Shown piece after piece: positions 32,897-42,251 of a stretch of 64,000 nucleotides of DNA (positions within the stretch are counted from its first letter, which is position 1; every line of letters begins with the position of its first letter). The translations under genes were made by a program, and so were the position numbers. Origin of the DNA: Streptomyces chattanoogensis (GTDB lineage: Bacteria; Actinomycetota; Actinomycetes; Streptomycetales; Streptomycetaceae); assembly GCF_001294335.1 (NCBI RefSeq), contig NZ_LGKG01000113.1, positions 57,262 through 121,261 of the forward strand, in the 5' to 3' direction. The notes beneath the pieces are model-generated. The model was given only the letters and a program-made list of their open reading frames with translations, was not told the DNA's origin and ran no database searches.

Positions 32897-33616
32897 GTGG
32901 AGCCACACGAGGCCTCGGACGCGACCGGCTCGGACGGCGCCGGCGACGGCCAGGCGCCCGGAAAGCCCGCAGCCGTCCGCGCGCTGCCGCCCGCGCCGAA
33001 CGGGTCCTGGCCGCTGCCGTCGCGGATCGTGATCGTCGCGACCATCGGGGTGCTGACGATCGGCGTCACGCTCCACCTGCTTCTGGTGTTCCTGTTCGTC
33101 GCCCCGTTGAACGCCATCAGCAAGGAGTACAACGGGCTGATCAAGGGCTACGTCTATCCGGAGTTCGATCAGAACTGGCAGCTGTTCGCCCCGAATCCGC
33201 TCCAGTCCAACATCGACGTGCACGCGCGCGCCGAGGTCGCGTTCCCCGACGGCTCCCGGCGTACGACGGGCTGGCTGTCCCTGACCGAACAGGACCTCCG
33301 CGAGATCAGGCACAATCCCGTGCCCAGTCATGCGCACCAGAACCTGCTGCGTCAGGCCTGGGACTTCTACAGCAGGACGCACGACGTCAAGGGGCGGGCG
33401 ATCGGCGCGCGCGGCGAACTCTCCGAGGACTTCGTGCGCCGGATCGCGGCTCACCGGCTCGGGCCGCGGATCGACGGCGGCCAGGTGGTCAAGGTGCAGA
33501 TCTACGCGTTGTACACCCCGATCATCCCGCCCAAGTGGAGTAGCGACCGGGGGAGCACCGAGAAGACCTCCCAGGTGCTTCCATGGTGGCCGGTCTCCAA
33601 GAAGGAGTTCCCGTGA
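32897..33616 (+). CDS. DUF5819-family membrane protein (SdpA-like)
   Basis: The 239-residue protein has a disordered Ala/Gly/Pro N-terminus, then one membrane helix (about residues 45-75, IVIVATIGVLTIGVTLHLLLVFLF in two pieces) and an extracytoplasmic domain. The family mark WQLFAPNPLQSNIDVHARAE follows the helix. The protein ends VLPWWPVSKKEFP. Members are almost always next to an HTTM gene, as here, with a GTGA overlap. SdpA of Bacillus, which helps mature the SDP toxin together with the HTTM protein SdpB, has the same topology. Orthology is inference. The GTG at 32897 follows GGGGGAG. Confidence 0.75.
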   Translation: MEPHEASDATGSDGAGDGQAPGKPAAVRALPPAPNGSWPLPSRIVIVATIGVLTIGVTLHLLLVFLFVAPLNAISKEYNGLIKGYVYPEFDQNWQLFAPNPLQSNIDVHARAEVAFPDGSRRTTGWLSLTEQDLREIRHNPVPSHAHQNLLRQAWDFYSRTHDVKGRAIGARGELSEDFVRRIAAHRLGPRIDGGQVVKVQIYALYTPIIPPKWSSDRGSTEKTSQVLPWWPVSKKEFP

Positions 33617-34845
33617 GCGTCGAGAAGGAGACTGCCCGGACGTCCTCCCCCTTCACGGGCATGGGCACCAAGCTCGACGTGGCGATCGCCAAGGGCCTGA
33701 ACAAGATCACGAGTGCGGCACTCGCGCCGTACCAGGCCGCGGTCGTCCGCATCGGCTTCTCCCTGACCTTCGGGCTCTACCTCCTCCGCGAATGGCCGTA
33801 CCGGCTGGACCTGTACGGCACCACCAACCCATGGGGGTTCGACCTGGCCCAGCGCCTCACCGGATCGAACCACGCGTTCACCGTCCTGCTGTGGTCGAAC
33901 CACAGGCTGTGGTTCGAACTGGTCTACCACGGGGTGATCGTCGCGAGTCTGCTGCTGCTCCTGGGGTGGCACACCCGCACGATGTCGATTCTGTTCATGG
34001 TCGGGGTGTTGTCACTGATGAACCGCAGCATCCTCCTGGGAGACGGCGGCGACACCCTCATCCACCTGATGGCGAGCTATTTGCTGCTCACGCGGTGCGG
34101 GCAGGTGTGGTCGCTGGACGCCCGACGGCGGGAGCGCACGGCGACGCCGCGTCCGGACGGCTGCGACCGGGTGAGCGTGGCGCTGTGGATCCTCGCCGGC
34201 GCGGGCCTCGCCCTCGCACAGGCGACGGGGTTCGCGAAACTCCCCTGGGGCTGGGTAGCGATCCTCTGGGGACTGTGGTCGGTCCAGGCCCTGTGGTTCT
34301 GGGCAGGGCGGCGTCGTTCCCCGGAGGTGCGGGCGCTGTTGGATGTCGTTGCCAACCTCGTCCACAACGCGGCGATGCTGGTGATCGCCGCCCAGGTATG
34401 CCTCCTCTACGCCACGGCCGGCTGGTACAAGATCCAGGGCGCCCGCTGGCAGGACGGAAGCGCCCTGCATTTCCCGCTTCATCTGCACTACTTCAGCCCG
34501 TGGGCCGGTCTGTCCCAGGCGCTCGACAGCCGCTCCATCATGGTCACGCTGATCACCTACGGCACCGTGATCGCGCAGGTCGCCTTTCCCTTCACTCTCC
34601 TCAACCGACGGGTGAAGAATGTGCTGCTCGCGATCTTGATCACCGAACACGCGACCATCGCGGTGATCTGCGGCCTGCCGTTCTTTTCGCTGGCGATGAT
34701 CGCCTCTGACATGGTCTTCCTGCCGACGAACGCCCTGCGATGGGGCGGGTCGAGGATGGCGGCCGCGCGGGACCGCATCACGGCACGACTACGCCGGGGC
34801 AAGGGCCCGGGCAGCCGTGACGAGGACCGGCGCGTGACCATCTGA
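33613..34845 (+). CDS. HTTM-domain membrane protein (SdpB/gamma-carboxylase-like)
   Basis: The 410-residue multi-helix membrane protein of the HTTM family is related to vitamin-K-dependent gamma-carboxylases and SdpB. Residues 35-60 (YQAAVVRIGFSLTFGLYLLR), the NRSILLGDGGDTLIHLMASYLLL segment and AGWYKIQGARWQDGSALHF are typical: the first two are conserved HTTM signatures, and the last is the YK-x-x-G-x-x-W motif. At least seven helices are visible. The GTG overlaps the DUF5819 stop. The partner gene and the nearby secreted Cys-containing protein suggest a role in exporting or modifying a secreted peptide; this is unproven. Confidence 0.8.
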   Translation: MSVEKETARTSSPFTGMGTKLDVAIAKGLNKITSAALAPYQAAVVRIGFSLTFGLYLLREWPYRLDLYGTTNPWGFDLAQRLTGSNHAFTVLLWSNHRLWFELVYHGVIVASLLLLLGWHTRTMSILFMVGVLSLMNRSILLGDGGDTLIHLMASYLLLTRCGQVWSLDARRRERTATPRPDGCDRVSVALWILAGAGLALAQATGFAKLPWGWVAILWGLWSVQALWFWAGRRRSPEVRALLDVVANLVHNAAMLVIAAQVCLLYATAGWYKIQGARWQDGSALHFPLHLHYFSPWAGLSQALDSRSIMVTLITYGTVIAQVAFPFTLLNRRVKNVLLAILITEHATIAVICGLPFFSLAMIASDMVFLPTNALRWGGSRMAAARDRITARLRRGKGPGSRDEDRRVTI

Positions 34846-35123
34846 CGCGCCGTGCGAGCCGACGGACCGGCCGTGTCAGCCCGGAGGACCGTACGAGCAG
34901 GCGGCCACGATGCTCGGCGCGCGGCCCTCCGGAGGAATCGGCCAAAGGGGGCGCGAACCGCCGGAGGGTTTGCGGGAGTTCGGATCGACCGTCCCGCGGA
35001 CGGTGAACGGCACTCCCGGGCAGGAGGATTGCGTTCGCCCCTCAGCAGGAGCCGAGAGCTCTGCCGAGTGCGTGGCCTGCCTCGGTCGTTGCCGGCCTGG
35101 CTGCCTGCGCTGACGCCATTCGC

Positions 35124-35690
35124 TCACTTGCCGGTAGTGGTGGTTGTGGTGGCGGTGGTGCCTCCGATTCCGCTGCCGGTGGTGGTCTGGGAGACGGTGG
35201 TGGACTGGGAGCCGGTCGTCGTGCCGGCGGTGGTGGTCTGGGCTCCGGTCGTCGTGCCGGCGGTGGTGGTCTGGGAGCCGGTGGTGGTCTGGGAACTGGT
35301 GGTGGTCTGGGCGCCGGTTGTTGTCTGGGCGCCGGTTGTCGTGCTTGCGCCGGTGGTGGTGCTGGAGCCGGTCGTCGTGGTGCTGCCGCCGGTTACGGTG
35401 GTGCTGCCGCCGCCCCCGCCTCCGCCGCCTCCGCCACCCCCGCCGCCCCAGCTGCCTCCGCGGCACAGGGCCCTGACCGAGCCCGGAGCGACATTGATGA
35501 CCTTGCCGTTGACCTTGCTGATGCAAAGCAGCGCCGGTGCGGCTGCTGCCGAATGCGCCGATTTTGTCGTAGCCTTCGCAGGCGCTGTTTCAGCGCCCGT
35601 CGCGCCTATCGCTCCCATCGTTCCGGTGAGTGCCGCAACCAGGAAAGCTGCGCCGACCACGTGGGGAAGACGCTTCCGGATGTTTGTCAT
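35124..35690 (-). CDS. Secreted two-Cys protein with poly-Gly and Thr-rich repeat tail
   Basis: The 188-residue precursor has a Sec signal peptide (residues 1-33, VVGAAFLVAALTGTMGAIGA) followed by an Ala/Lys-rich stretch. Next comes a compact core with two cysteines, Cys56 and Cys76 (LCISKVNGKVINVAPGS, then VRALCRGG), able to form one disulfide. After Trp81 there is a run of about 14 glycines and then about 90 residues of TTTG/TTTGAQ/TTTAG repeats. Such Thr-rich tails are usually cell-wall-spanning and O-mannosylated in actinomycetes. The ATG at 35690 follows GAGGAGG. It converges with the DUF5819-HTTM operon. Function unknown. Confidence 0.78.
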   Translation of the reverse strand: MTNIRKRLPHVVGAAFLVAALTGTMGAIGATGAETAPAKATTKSAHSAAAAPALLCISKVNGKVINVAPGSVRALCRGGSWGGGGGGGGGGGGGGSTTVTGGSTTTTGSSTTTGASTTTGAQTTTGAQTTTSSQTTTGSQTTTAGTTTGAQTTTAGTTTGSQSTTVSQTTTGSGIGGTTATTTTTTGK

Positions 35691-35961
35691 CGCTGTGCCT
35701 CCTCTTCTCTGGAGAGGCCATGGATGTTTCCAGCGTGGGGGGGCGGCCATGACCGCGGCGTTGAACCGGCGTGACCCTCGCGTGACACCCTTCCGCGTGG
35801 CGGGGGAGCCGACGCCATGTGCGGTGACGGTGCGCGTGGACGGGCCGTGCCGATCGGGCTCGTGGCGGCGTTGCCCTGTTCAACCGCCATAGGGCGGGCG
35901 GTCTTTCTCCCTCCTGAAGGGTTCCGCCGCTACGGCCACGGGCGCGCCGCGGCCACGGCCG

Positions 35962-36723
35962 TCAGCCCAGCCCCTCCAGCAGCCTGGGCAGGGCGCTGCC
36001 GATGGGCTCGCGGATCACCTCGTCGGCGAGTGCGTCGTACGGCGTCGGCTCGGCGTTCACGATGATCAGACGGGCACCGTGCTCGGCGGCCACGCCGGCG
36101 AGTGAGGCGGCGGGCTGTACCTGCAGCGTGGTGCCCACCGCGAGGAAGATCTCGGCGGCCTTGGCCACGCCCAGGGCCGTACCGAGCACCTGGGGATCCA
36201 GCCGCTCCCCGAACATCACCGTGGCCGACTTCAGGACGCCGCCGCACACCAGGCACGCCGGGTCCGGATCACCCGCCGCCACCCGCTCCAGCGCCTCCGC
36301 CATCGACGACCGGGCGTGGCACCGGGTGCAGGTGACGGCGCGCGCGGTGCCGTGCAACTCCAGGACCTTGCGCTCGGGCAGGCCGGCGAGCTGATGCAGC
36401 CCGTCCACGTTCTGGGTGATCACCCGCACCGGCGTCCCGGACCGCTCCAACCGTGCCACCGCCTCGTGCGCGGCATTCGGCCGGGCCCGGAACGCCGGGC
36501 TCTCCAGCCGCATCCGCCACGACCGCCGCCGGATCTCCGGATCGGCCATGTAGGTGTCGTAGGTGACCAGCTTCTCGGCCTCCGGGTCGCGCCGCCACAG
36601 CCCGTTGGGGCCGCGGTAGTCGGGGATCCCGGAGTCGGTGGAGATCCCGGCGCCGCTCAGGATCGCCACGAGGGGGCGGTGGGACGGCTGGTCGGGGGAC
36701 GGTTCGTGGTCGGTGCCGGTCAT
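35962..36723 (-). CDS. Sir2-family NAD-dependent protein deacylase
   Basis: The 253-residue sirtuin removes acetyl (or longer acyl) groups from lysines with NAD+, giving O-acetyl-ADP-ribose and nicotinamide. The motifs are complete: SGAGISTDSGIPDYRGPNG (NAD), ITQNVDGLHQLAG, the catalytic His in LELHGTARAV, four zinc cysteines (CTRCHARS and CLVCGG) and VMFGERL. VGTTLQVQPAASL is the adenine loop. The linker between Zn pairs is long. A macrodomain gene, whose family hydrolyses O-acetyl-ADP-ribose, lies 5.5 kb away. The gene upstream on the same strand (36761) may share its transcript. Confidence 0.92.
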   Translation of the reverse strand: MTGTDHEPSPDQPSHRPLVAILSGAGISTDSGIPDYRGPNGLWRRDPEAEKLVTYDTYMADPEIRRRSWRMRLESPAFRARPNAAHEAVARLERSGTPVRVITQNVDGLHQLAGLPERKVLELHGTARAVTCTRCHARSSMAEALERVAAGDPDPACLVCGGVLKSATVMFGERLDPQVLGTALGVAKAAEIFLAVGTTLQVQPAASLAGVAAEHGARLIIVNAEPTPYDALADEVIREPIGSALPRLLEGLG

Positions 36724-36760
36724 GGCGTGAGCGTACGCAGGCGACGCGTCTGCCGTCCTG

Positions 36761-37741
36761 TCAGTTTTCGGTGTCGGGGCGCCAGCCGGGGGCGTGGGTG
36801 CGGGCCAGGTCCTCCCAGGCGTTTACGCCGCCGGGCAGGGGCCAGGAGCGGGTGAGATCCGGGGTGGCGTCGAGGTCGTGCAGCTGCTGCCCCAGTTTGC
36901 GGCCGGCCGCGCCGGCGAGGACCGTTGCCAGCGCATCGCCGTCCGCGCAGGCACGTTCCAGGGGCGCGAGGCGGCGTTCGTAGTCGTCGATGACGGGCCC
37001 GGCCATCCACCTCACCCACCGTTCCGATGTCTCCCGGGCGAGGGCGAGGACGGCGGGACGGCCGCCCTCGGCGAGCGCCGCCGCGAGCCGGTCGTGCCCG
37101 TCCACCAGCACCAGCGAGTCGAGGCCGCCGACCCACCAGAGCAGGACGGGCGGCAGCACGCCCTCGCGGTACTGGCGGCGGTACGCCTTCACCCGCGGCG
37201 CGTCGGGCGCGGACAGCGGACGCAGCGGGAGGAGGTCGCGGCGGTCCTCGTCGGGGTCGCCGTAGCCGAACCAGGTGATGTGACCGATGGCCGGGTCGTG
37301 GTGCGGCAGCCGTTCCCAGTTCTCGGCCACGTCCCACCGGGGCGGCATCCCCCGCGTCATCTGCCAATCGCCTTCGTGCAGCGGCCCGTTGGCGCTGTCC
37401 CGCAGTCCGTCCGCGAAGTGGTTGGCCCAGCGGGCGAACCAGGCGTCGTCATCGTCCGGGCAGGCCTCCCGGTGCGTGCGGGCGAGGCCGGCGCGCAGGG
37501 GCGGCAGCGGCGATGCGTACCGGTCGGTGCGGGCATAGTGCACCCCGCGGTGCGTGACCCGCTGCCGTGCCAGCACCACGACCCGGTCTCCCCGGTCGCC
37601 GCCCTGGAGCAGCACCAGTCGGCGTCCGTCGGCGACCTCCCAGCGCAGTGGCGGTCGAGCCGGTCCGTCGACGGTCAGGGCGAGCCCGTCCCAGCGGACC
37701 CCCTGGGCGGCTCGGGGGAGGGTGGTGCGCTGCACGGCCAT
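36761..37741 (-). CDS. Unknown protein with ParB-like DGHDRL motif
   Basis: The 326-residue soluble protein has no named family I recognise. The stretch LLWWVGGLDSLVLVDGHDR followed by LAAALAEG recalls the ParB/sulfiredoxin DGHHRL turn. WFGYGDPDEDRRDLLPLRPL and WFARWANHFADGLRDS are other conserved-looking blocks. There is no signal sequence. It is 37 bp upstream of sir2 on the same strand and divergent from the YwrD-type gene, with 35 bp between the starts, so their promoters overlap. Enzymatic activity cannot be claimed. Confidence 0.7.
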   Translation of the reverse strand: MAVQRTTLPRAAQGVRWDGLALTVDGPARPPLRWEVADGRRLVLLQGGDRGDRVVVLARQRVTHRGVHYARTDRYASPLPPLRAGLARTHREACPDDDDAWFARWANHFADGLRDSANGPLHEGDWQMTRGMPPRWDVAENWERLPHHDPAIGHITWFGYGDPDEDRRDLLPLRPLSAPDAPRVKAYRRQYREGVLPPVLLWWVGGLDSLVLVDGHDRLAAALAEGGRPAVLALARETSERWVRWMAGPVIDDYERRLAPLERACADGDALATVLAGAAGRKLGQQLHDLDATPDLTRSWPLPGGVNAWEDLARTHAPGWRPDTEN

Positions 37742-37776
37742 GAGGGGAAGACTAGCCGGGCGTTGATCGTCACCCC

Positions 37777-39663
37777 GTGGACGAGGAGCCGCCCGTGTTC
37801 ACCACCCGCCCCACCCTCCAAGGCACCTTCGGGATGGCCTCCACCACCCACTGGCTGGCGTCGCAGTCCGCGATGGCGGTCCTGGAGGACGGCGGGAACG
37901 CCTTCGACGCGGCCGTCGCCGCCGGGTTCGTGCTGCATGTGGTGGAGCCGCATCTGAACGGCCCGGCGGGCGAGGTGCCGATCCTCCTGGCGCCGGCCGG
38001 GGGGCCGGTGCAGGTGCTGTGCGGTCAGGGGCCGGCGCCGGCCGGTGCGAGCGTGGCGCACTACACCGCGCTCGGGCTCGACCTGGTGCCCGGCACCGGG
38101 CCGCTCGCCGCCGCCGTACCGGGCGCCTTCGACGCCTGGATGCTGCTGCTGCGCGATCACGGGACCAAGTCCCTGCCCGAGGTCCTGCGGTACGCCATCG
38201 GGTACGCGGAACACGGCCACCCGGCCGTCGAGCGGATCGGCGAGACGGTGGAGACGGTACGCGGGCTGTTCGAGACGGAGTGGACGAGCTCGGCCGAGAT
38301 CTATCTGCCGGGCGGCCGGTCCCCCGTTCCCGGTGGCCTGCTCAGAAACCGTCCGCTCGCGGCCACCTGGCGGCGGCTGGTCGCGGAGGCGGAGGCCGTC
38401 GCGGCCGGCCGGGAGGCCCGGATCGACGCCGCGCGCAGGGTGTGGCGTGAGGGGTTCATCGGCGAGGCGCTCGCGGACTTCGCGGCCCGCCCGGCCATGG
38501 ACACCTCGGGCGAGCGCCATGCGGGCACCCTCACCGGGGACGATCTGGCCGCCTTCGCCGCCATCTACGAAGCCCCGGTCACCTACGACTGGCACGGCTG
38601 GACCATCGCCAAGGCGGGCGGCTGGTCCCAGGGCCCGGTGTTTCTGCAGCAACTCGCCCTGCTGCCAACGGAGTTGCCGGCCTACGGCGGTCCGGATTAC
38701 GTGCATCTGCTGATCGAGGGCTGCAAACTCGCGATGGCCGACCGCGAGGCCTGGTACGGCGATGCCGGGAACGGGGACGGCGGGGCCGGCAGGGCCGGGG
38801 GTGCCGGCGCGGTGCCGCTGGGGACGTTGCTCGGCGCGGACTACAACGCCGCGCGCCGGGCGCTGATCGGCGAGCACGCCTCGTACGCGCTGCGGCCCGG
38901 CCGCCCGGATGGCCGTATCCCGCGGCTGAGCAAGCACGCTTCGGCGGTCGCCTCCGGCGACGGCGGTTCCCTCGCCAGGGGGATCCCGGGGGATGGGACG
39001 GGCGAGCCGACGGTGGGACGGGCGGGGTCCGTGCCCGGGGTCGACCGGAACGGCGCCACCAGGGGCGACACCTGCCATCTCGACGTCGCCGACCGCTGGG
39101 GCAACCTGGTCTCGGCCACCCCCTCCGGCGGCTGGCTGCAGTCCAGCCCGGTCATCCCGGCCCTCGGCTTCCCGCTCGGCACCCGGCTGCAGATGGCCTG
39201 GCTGGAGGAGGGCCTGCCCAACACCCTCACCCCCGGGCGGCGCCCCCGTACGACCCTCTCGCCGTCCCTCGCGCTGCGGGACGGGGTCCCGGTGATGGCC
39301 TTCGGCACGCCCGGCGGCGACCAGCAGGACCAGTGGCAGCTGCACTTCTTCCTCGCCGTGGCGCTGCGCACGACGGTCCGCGGCGGGCTCGATCTGCAAG
39401 GCGCCATCGACGCCCCGAACTGGCACAGCGACTCCTTCCCCGGGTCGTTCTTCCCGCGCGGGATGCGGCCGGGAAGTGCCACGGTGGAGTCCCGGATCGG
39501 CACGGCGGTGATCGAGGAGCTGCGACGGCGTGGTCACCGCATCACGGTGGGTGATGCCTGGTCGGAGGGGCGGATCTGCGCGGTGGCGCGGGACCCGGAG
39601 ACCGGGGTGCTGTCGTCGGCGGCGAATCCGCGGGGGATGCAGGGGTACGCGGTCGGGCGCTGA
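37777..39663 (+). CDS. Gamma-glutamyltransferase family protein (YwrD-type)
   Basis: This 628-residue Ntn-hydrolase lacks a signal peptide and is presumably cytoplasmic, unlike the secreted ggt at 2249. GGNAFDAAVAAGFVLHVVEPH is the family N-terminal motif. The autocleavage Thr is in GDTCHLDVADRWGN, with GTPGGDQQDQWQ in the small subunit. The Gly-Gly-Asp-Gln-Gln-Asp-Gln element is typical of YwrD/oxamate-amidohydrolase relatives. A Gly/Asp-rich low-complexity insertion precedes the cleavage site (GNGDGGAGRAGGAGA and SGDGGSLARGIPGDGTG). The start is GTG 37777. Its substrate is probably not glutathione. Confidence 0.85.
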   Translation: MDEEPPVFTTRPTLQGTFGMASTTHWLASQSAMAVLEDGGNAFDAAVAAGFVLHVVEPHLNGPAGEVPILLAPAGGPVQVLCGQGPAPAGASVAHYTALGLDLVPGTGPLAAAVPGAFDAWMLLLRDHGTKSLPEVLRYAIGYAEHGHPAVERIGETVETVRGLFETEWTSSAEIYLPGGRSPVPGGLLRNRPLAATWRRLVAEAEAVAAGREARIDAARRVWREGFIGEALADFAARPAMDTSGERHAGTLTGDDLAAFAAIYEAPVTYDWHGWTIAKAGGWSQGPVFLQQLALLPTELPAYGGPDYVHLLIEGCKLAMADREAWYGDAGNGDGGAGRAGGAGAVPLGTLLGADYNAARRALIGEHASYALRPGRPDGRIPRLSKHASAVASGDGGSLARGIPGDGTGEPTVGRAGSVPGVDRNGATRGDTCHLDVADRWGNLVSATPSGGWLQSSPVIPALGFPLGTRLQMAWLEEGLPNTLTPGRRPRTTLSPSLALRDGVPVMAFGTPGGDQQDQWQLHFFLAVALRTTVRGGLDLQGAIDAPNWHSDSFPGSFFPRGMRPGSATVESRIGTAVIEELRRRGHRITVGDAWSEGRICAVARDPETGVLSSAANPRGMQGYAVGR

Positions 39664-39744
39664 CCCCGTCCCGTGCCCTCCGCGGCACCTGGAGTTCACT
39701 TGAGGTCCAGTCGCGGTGTCAGTGCCTCGTGTTTCCATGGACAC

Positions 39745-40671
39745 ATGATCGAAGCACTTCGTACCGAAGATTCGGGAGATACCACGAACATCACCGACGC
39801 CGTCGCGACGGCCTCCGCCACGCTGACCGCCACGCCCGCCCCCGATGCCCCCGACCTCTCCGCGCTGGACCTGGCCGCCGTGGAGGCCGCCGTCCGGCGG
39901 GCCGCGGCCGACGAGATCATGCCGCGCTTCCGGCAGCTCGCCGCCGAGGACATCGTCCAGAAGAACGGCCCGCACGACCTCGTCACGATCGCCGACCGGC
40001 TCGCCGAGGAGCACCTCACCCGTGCGCTCACGGCCCTGCTGCCCGGCTCCCGGGTCGTCGGCGAGGAGGCCGTGCACGCCGACCCCTCGGTGCTGGACGC
40101 ACTGCACGGCGACGCCCCCGTCTGGATAGTCGACCCGGTCGACGGCACCCGCCAGTTCGTCCACGGCGATCCCGGATTCGCCACGCTCGTCGCGCTGGCC
40201 CACCGGGGCGAGGTGCTCGCTTCCTGGACGTACGCCCCGGCGCTCGGCCTGATGGCCATCGCCCGCCGAGGCGCCGGCGCCGAGCTGAACGGCGTACCGC
40301 TGCGGGCCGGATCCCCGGCCCCCGATGCCGTCCTCGACGTCGCCACCTCCCACTTCGACTTCACCGACGACGACCAGAAGCGGGTCCTCGCCGCCCTGGA
40401 CACCGGCGGGATCGCCCCGCGCCCCTGTGGTTCGGCCGGTCTGGAGTATCTCCACATAGCCCGCGGCGACCTCGATGCCACGGCCTTCAGCTGGGAAAAC
40501 GCCTGGGACCACGCCGCCGGGCTGCTGCTGGTCCACGAAGCGGGCGGCGCCAGCGGTACGGTCGCCGGGCAGCCGTTCCGGATCGAGGGCGGCAATGCGC
40601 TGCCGTTCACCGCGGCCCGGGACGCCGAAACGGCCCGGCGTATCCTCGGACTGCTGGCAGCCGCCAACTGA
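39745..40671 (+). CDS. Inositol-monophosphatase family phosphatase
   Basis: The 308-residue Mg2+-dependent phosphatase has the metal ligands in order: GEEAVH (Glu), [12 protein letters not shown] (Asp-Pro-x-Asp-Gly-Thr) and [19 protein letters not shown] (Trp-Asp-x-Ala-Ala). An extra 50-residue Ala/Thr-rich N-terminus precedes the domain. Candidate substrates are myo-inositol-1-phosphate, histidinol phosphate or 3'-phosphoadenosine-5'-phosphate; the motifs do not separate them. The ATG at 39745 is used. It is followed 41 bp later by the oxidoreductase gene on the same strand. Confidence 0.87.
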   Translation: MIEALRTEDSGDTTNITDAVATASATLTATPAPDAPDLSALDLAAVEAAVRRAAADEIMPRFRQLAAEDIVQKNGPHDLVTIADRLAEEHLTRALTALLPGSRVVGEEAVHADPSVLDALHGDAPVWIVDPVDGTRQFVHGDPGFATLVALAHRGEVLASWTYAPALGLMAIARRGAGAELNGVPLRAGSPAPDAVLDVATSHFDFTDDDQKRVLAALDTGGIAPRPCGSAGLEYLHIARGDLDATAFSWENAWDHAAGLLLVHEAGGASGTVAGQPFRIEGGNALPFTAARDAETARRILGLLAAAN

Positions 40672-40711
40672 TCCTCACCGACGAGGGTCGGACTTGAGGG
40701 GAGTGGCGCAG

Positions 40712-42133
40712 GTGCCGAGGATGCTCGATGCCGTCGTGATCGGGGCAGGACCCAACGGCCTGACGGCGGCGGTCGAACTGGCTCGCCGCGGGATGTCCGT
40801 CGAGGTCTTCGAGGCCCGGGACACCATCGGCGGCGGAGCCCGTACGGAGGAACTGACCCTTCCGGGCTTCCGCCACGACCCCTGTTCGGCGGTGCATCCG
40901 CTCGCCGTGGGCTCGCCCGCGTTCACCGCCATGCCCCTGGAGCGGTACGGCCTCGAGTGGCTGCACCCCGATCTGCCGCTGGCCCACCCGTTCCCCGACG
41001 GCACGGCCGGGGTGCTGGCCCGCTCCGTGGGCGAGAGCGCGATGTCCCTCGGGCCGCGCGACGCCGGGACCTACCGCAGGCTGATGGCGCCGTTCGTCGG
41101 CAAGTGGGAGTCCATGGCCCATGACTTCCTGCGCACCCAGTGGCTGGGCCTGCCCATGGACCCGGTGACCTACGCCCGCTTCGGCCTGCTCGCCGCGCAG
41201 CCCGTCAGCCTCTTCAACCGCCGCTTCCAGGACGAGAAGGCCCGCGCCCTGATGGCCGGCCTCGCCGCGCATGCCATCGCCCCGCTCGGCAGCTTCGGCA
41301 CCAGCGGCATCGCCCTGATGTTCGCGCTCGCCGCGCATGCGGTCGGCTGGCCGGTCCCGCGCGGCGGTTCCCAGGCCATCCCCGACGCACTCGCCGGACT
41401 GCTGCGCGCCCACGGCGGCGCGGTGCACACCGACTTCGAGGTCAAGCGGCTGGACGACCTGCCGCCGGCCCGTGCGTACATCTTCGACACCTCACCGACC
41501 GCGCTCGCCCGGATCGCGGGCCTGGGCAACGCCTACCGCGACGTGAAGTACGGGCCCGCCTCCTTCAAGATCGACTATGCGATGGCGGAGCCGGTGCCGT
41601 GGACGGCCAAGGAGGCCCGCCGGGCGGGGACCGTCCACATCGGCCCCACCAGCGGCGAGATCGGCGCCGCGCTCGACGCCGCCGCGAACGGCCGGGACCC
41701 GTCCGTACCCTTCCTGATCACCGCTCAGCCCAGCCTGATCGACGACAGCCGCGCCCCCGAGGGCAAGCACACCTTCTGGGCGTACGGCCATGTCCCCAAC
41801 GGCTGGGAGGGCGACGCCACGGACGTCATCGAGCGGCAGATCGAGCGCTTCGCGCCCGGCTTCCGCGATCTCGTCCTGGCCCGCGCGGTCGCCGGGCCGC
41901 CCGGGATCGCCGCCCGTAACGCCAACTACGTCGGCGGCGACACCGCCAGCGGCTCCGCGGCCGGGCTGCGCCTGCTCATCCGCCCCAAGCTCGCCCGCGT
42001 CCCGTACGAAACCGCGCACCCCGCCGTCTTCCTGTGCTCCCAGTCCGCCCCGCCCGGCCCCGGCGTCCACGGGATGTCCGGCCACTACGCCGCCAAGGCG
42101 GTGTGGCGCAGGCTGGTTGGGAGCCGTCGCTGA
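40712..42133 (+). CDS. Phytoene-desaturase-like FAD oxidoreductase
   Basis: The 473-residue amine-oxidase/CrtI-fold flavoprotein has an N-terminal FAD motif [21 protein letters not shown] followed by the acidic residue of [28 protein letters not shown] and the C-terminal [14 protein letters not shown] are typical of the desaturase-like subgroup found widely in actinomycetes outside carotenoid clusters. No other carotenoid genes are nearby, so carotene desaturation is unlikely. The GTG at 40712 is preferred (GGGGAG nine bases upstream); GTG 40703 and ATG 40721 are alternatives. Confidence 0.82.
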   Translation: MPRMLDAVVIGAGPNGLTAAVELARRGMSVEVFEARDTIGGGARTEELTLPGFRHDPCSAVHPLAVGSPAFTAMPLERYGLEWLHPDLPLAHPFPDGTAGVLARSVGESAMSLGPRDAGTYRRLMAPFVGKWESMAHDFLRTQWLGLPMDPVTYARFGLLAAQPVSLFNRRFQDEKARALMAGLAAHAIAPLGSFGTSGIALMFALAAHAVGWPVPRGGSQAIPDALAGLLRAHGGAVHTDFEVKRLDDLPPARAYIFDTSPTALARIAGLGNAYRDVKYGPASFKIDYAMAEPVPWTAKEARRAGTVHIGPTSGEIGAALDAAANGRDPSVPFLITAQPSLIDDSRAPEGKHTFWAYGHVPNGWEGDATDVIERQIERFAPGFRDLVLARAVAGPPGIAARNANYVGGDTASGSAAGLRLLIRPKLARVPYETAHPAVFLCSQSAPPGPGVHGMSGHYAAKAVWRRLVGSRR

Positions 42134-42251
42134 GGTGCGGCGGCGCGTCCGGTGCGCGCTGCGCCTCAGGCGGCGCCGGGCGATCGTGCGCACCGCCGCC
42201 CCGCCCGAAAAGGCCGGCCGCCCCCTGCCCGCCTGCCTACGATCAGACACC

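Noticed and set aside
34870..35110. Short open frames on both strands in the gap between the HTTM gene and the secreted protein gene.
   Set aside because: Repetitive, shadow-like composition and no ribosome site; judged non-coding.
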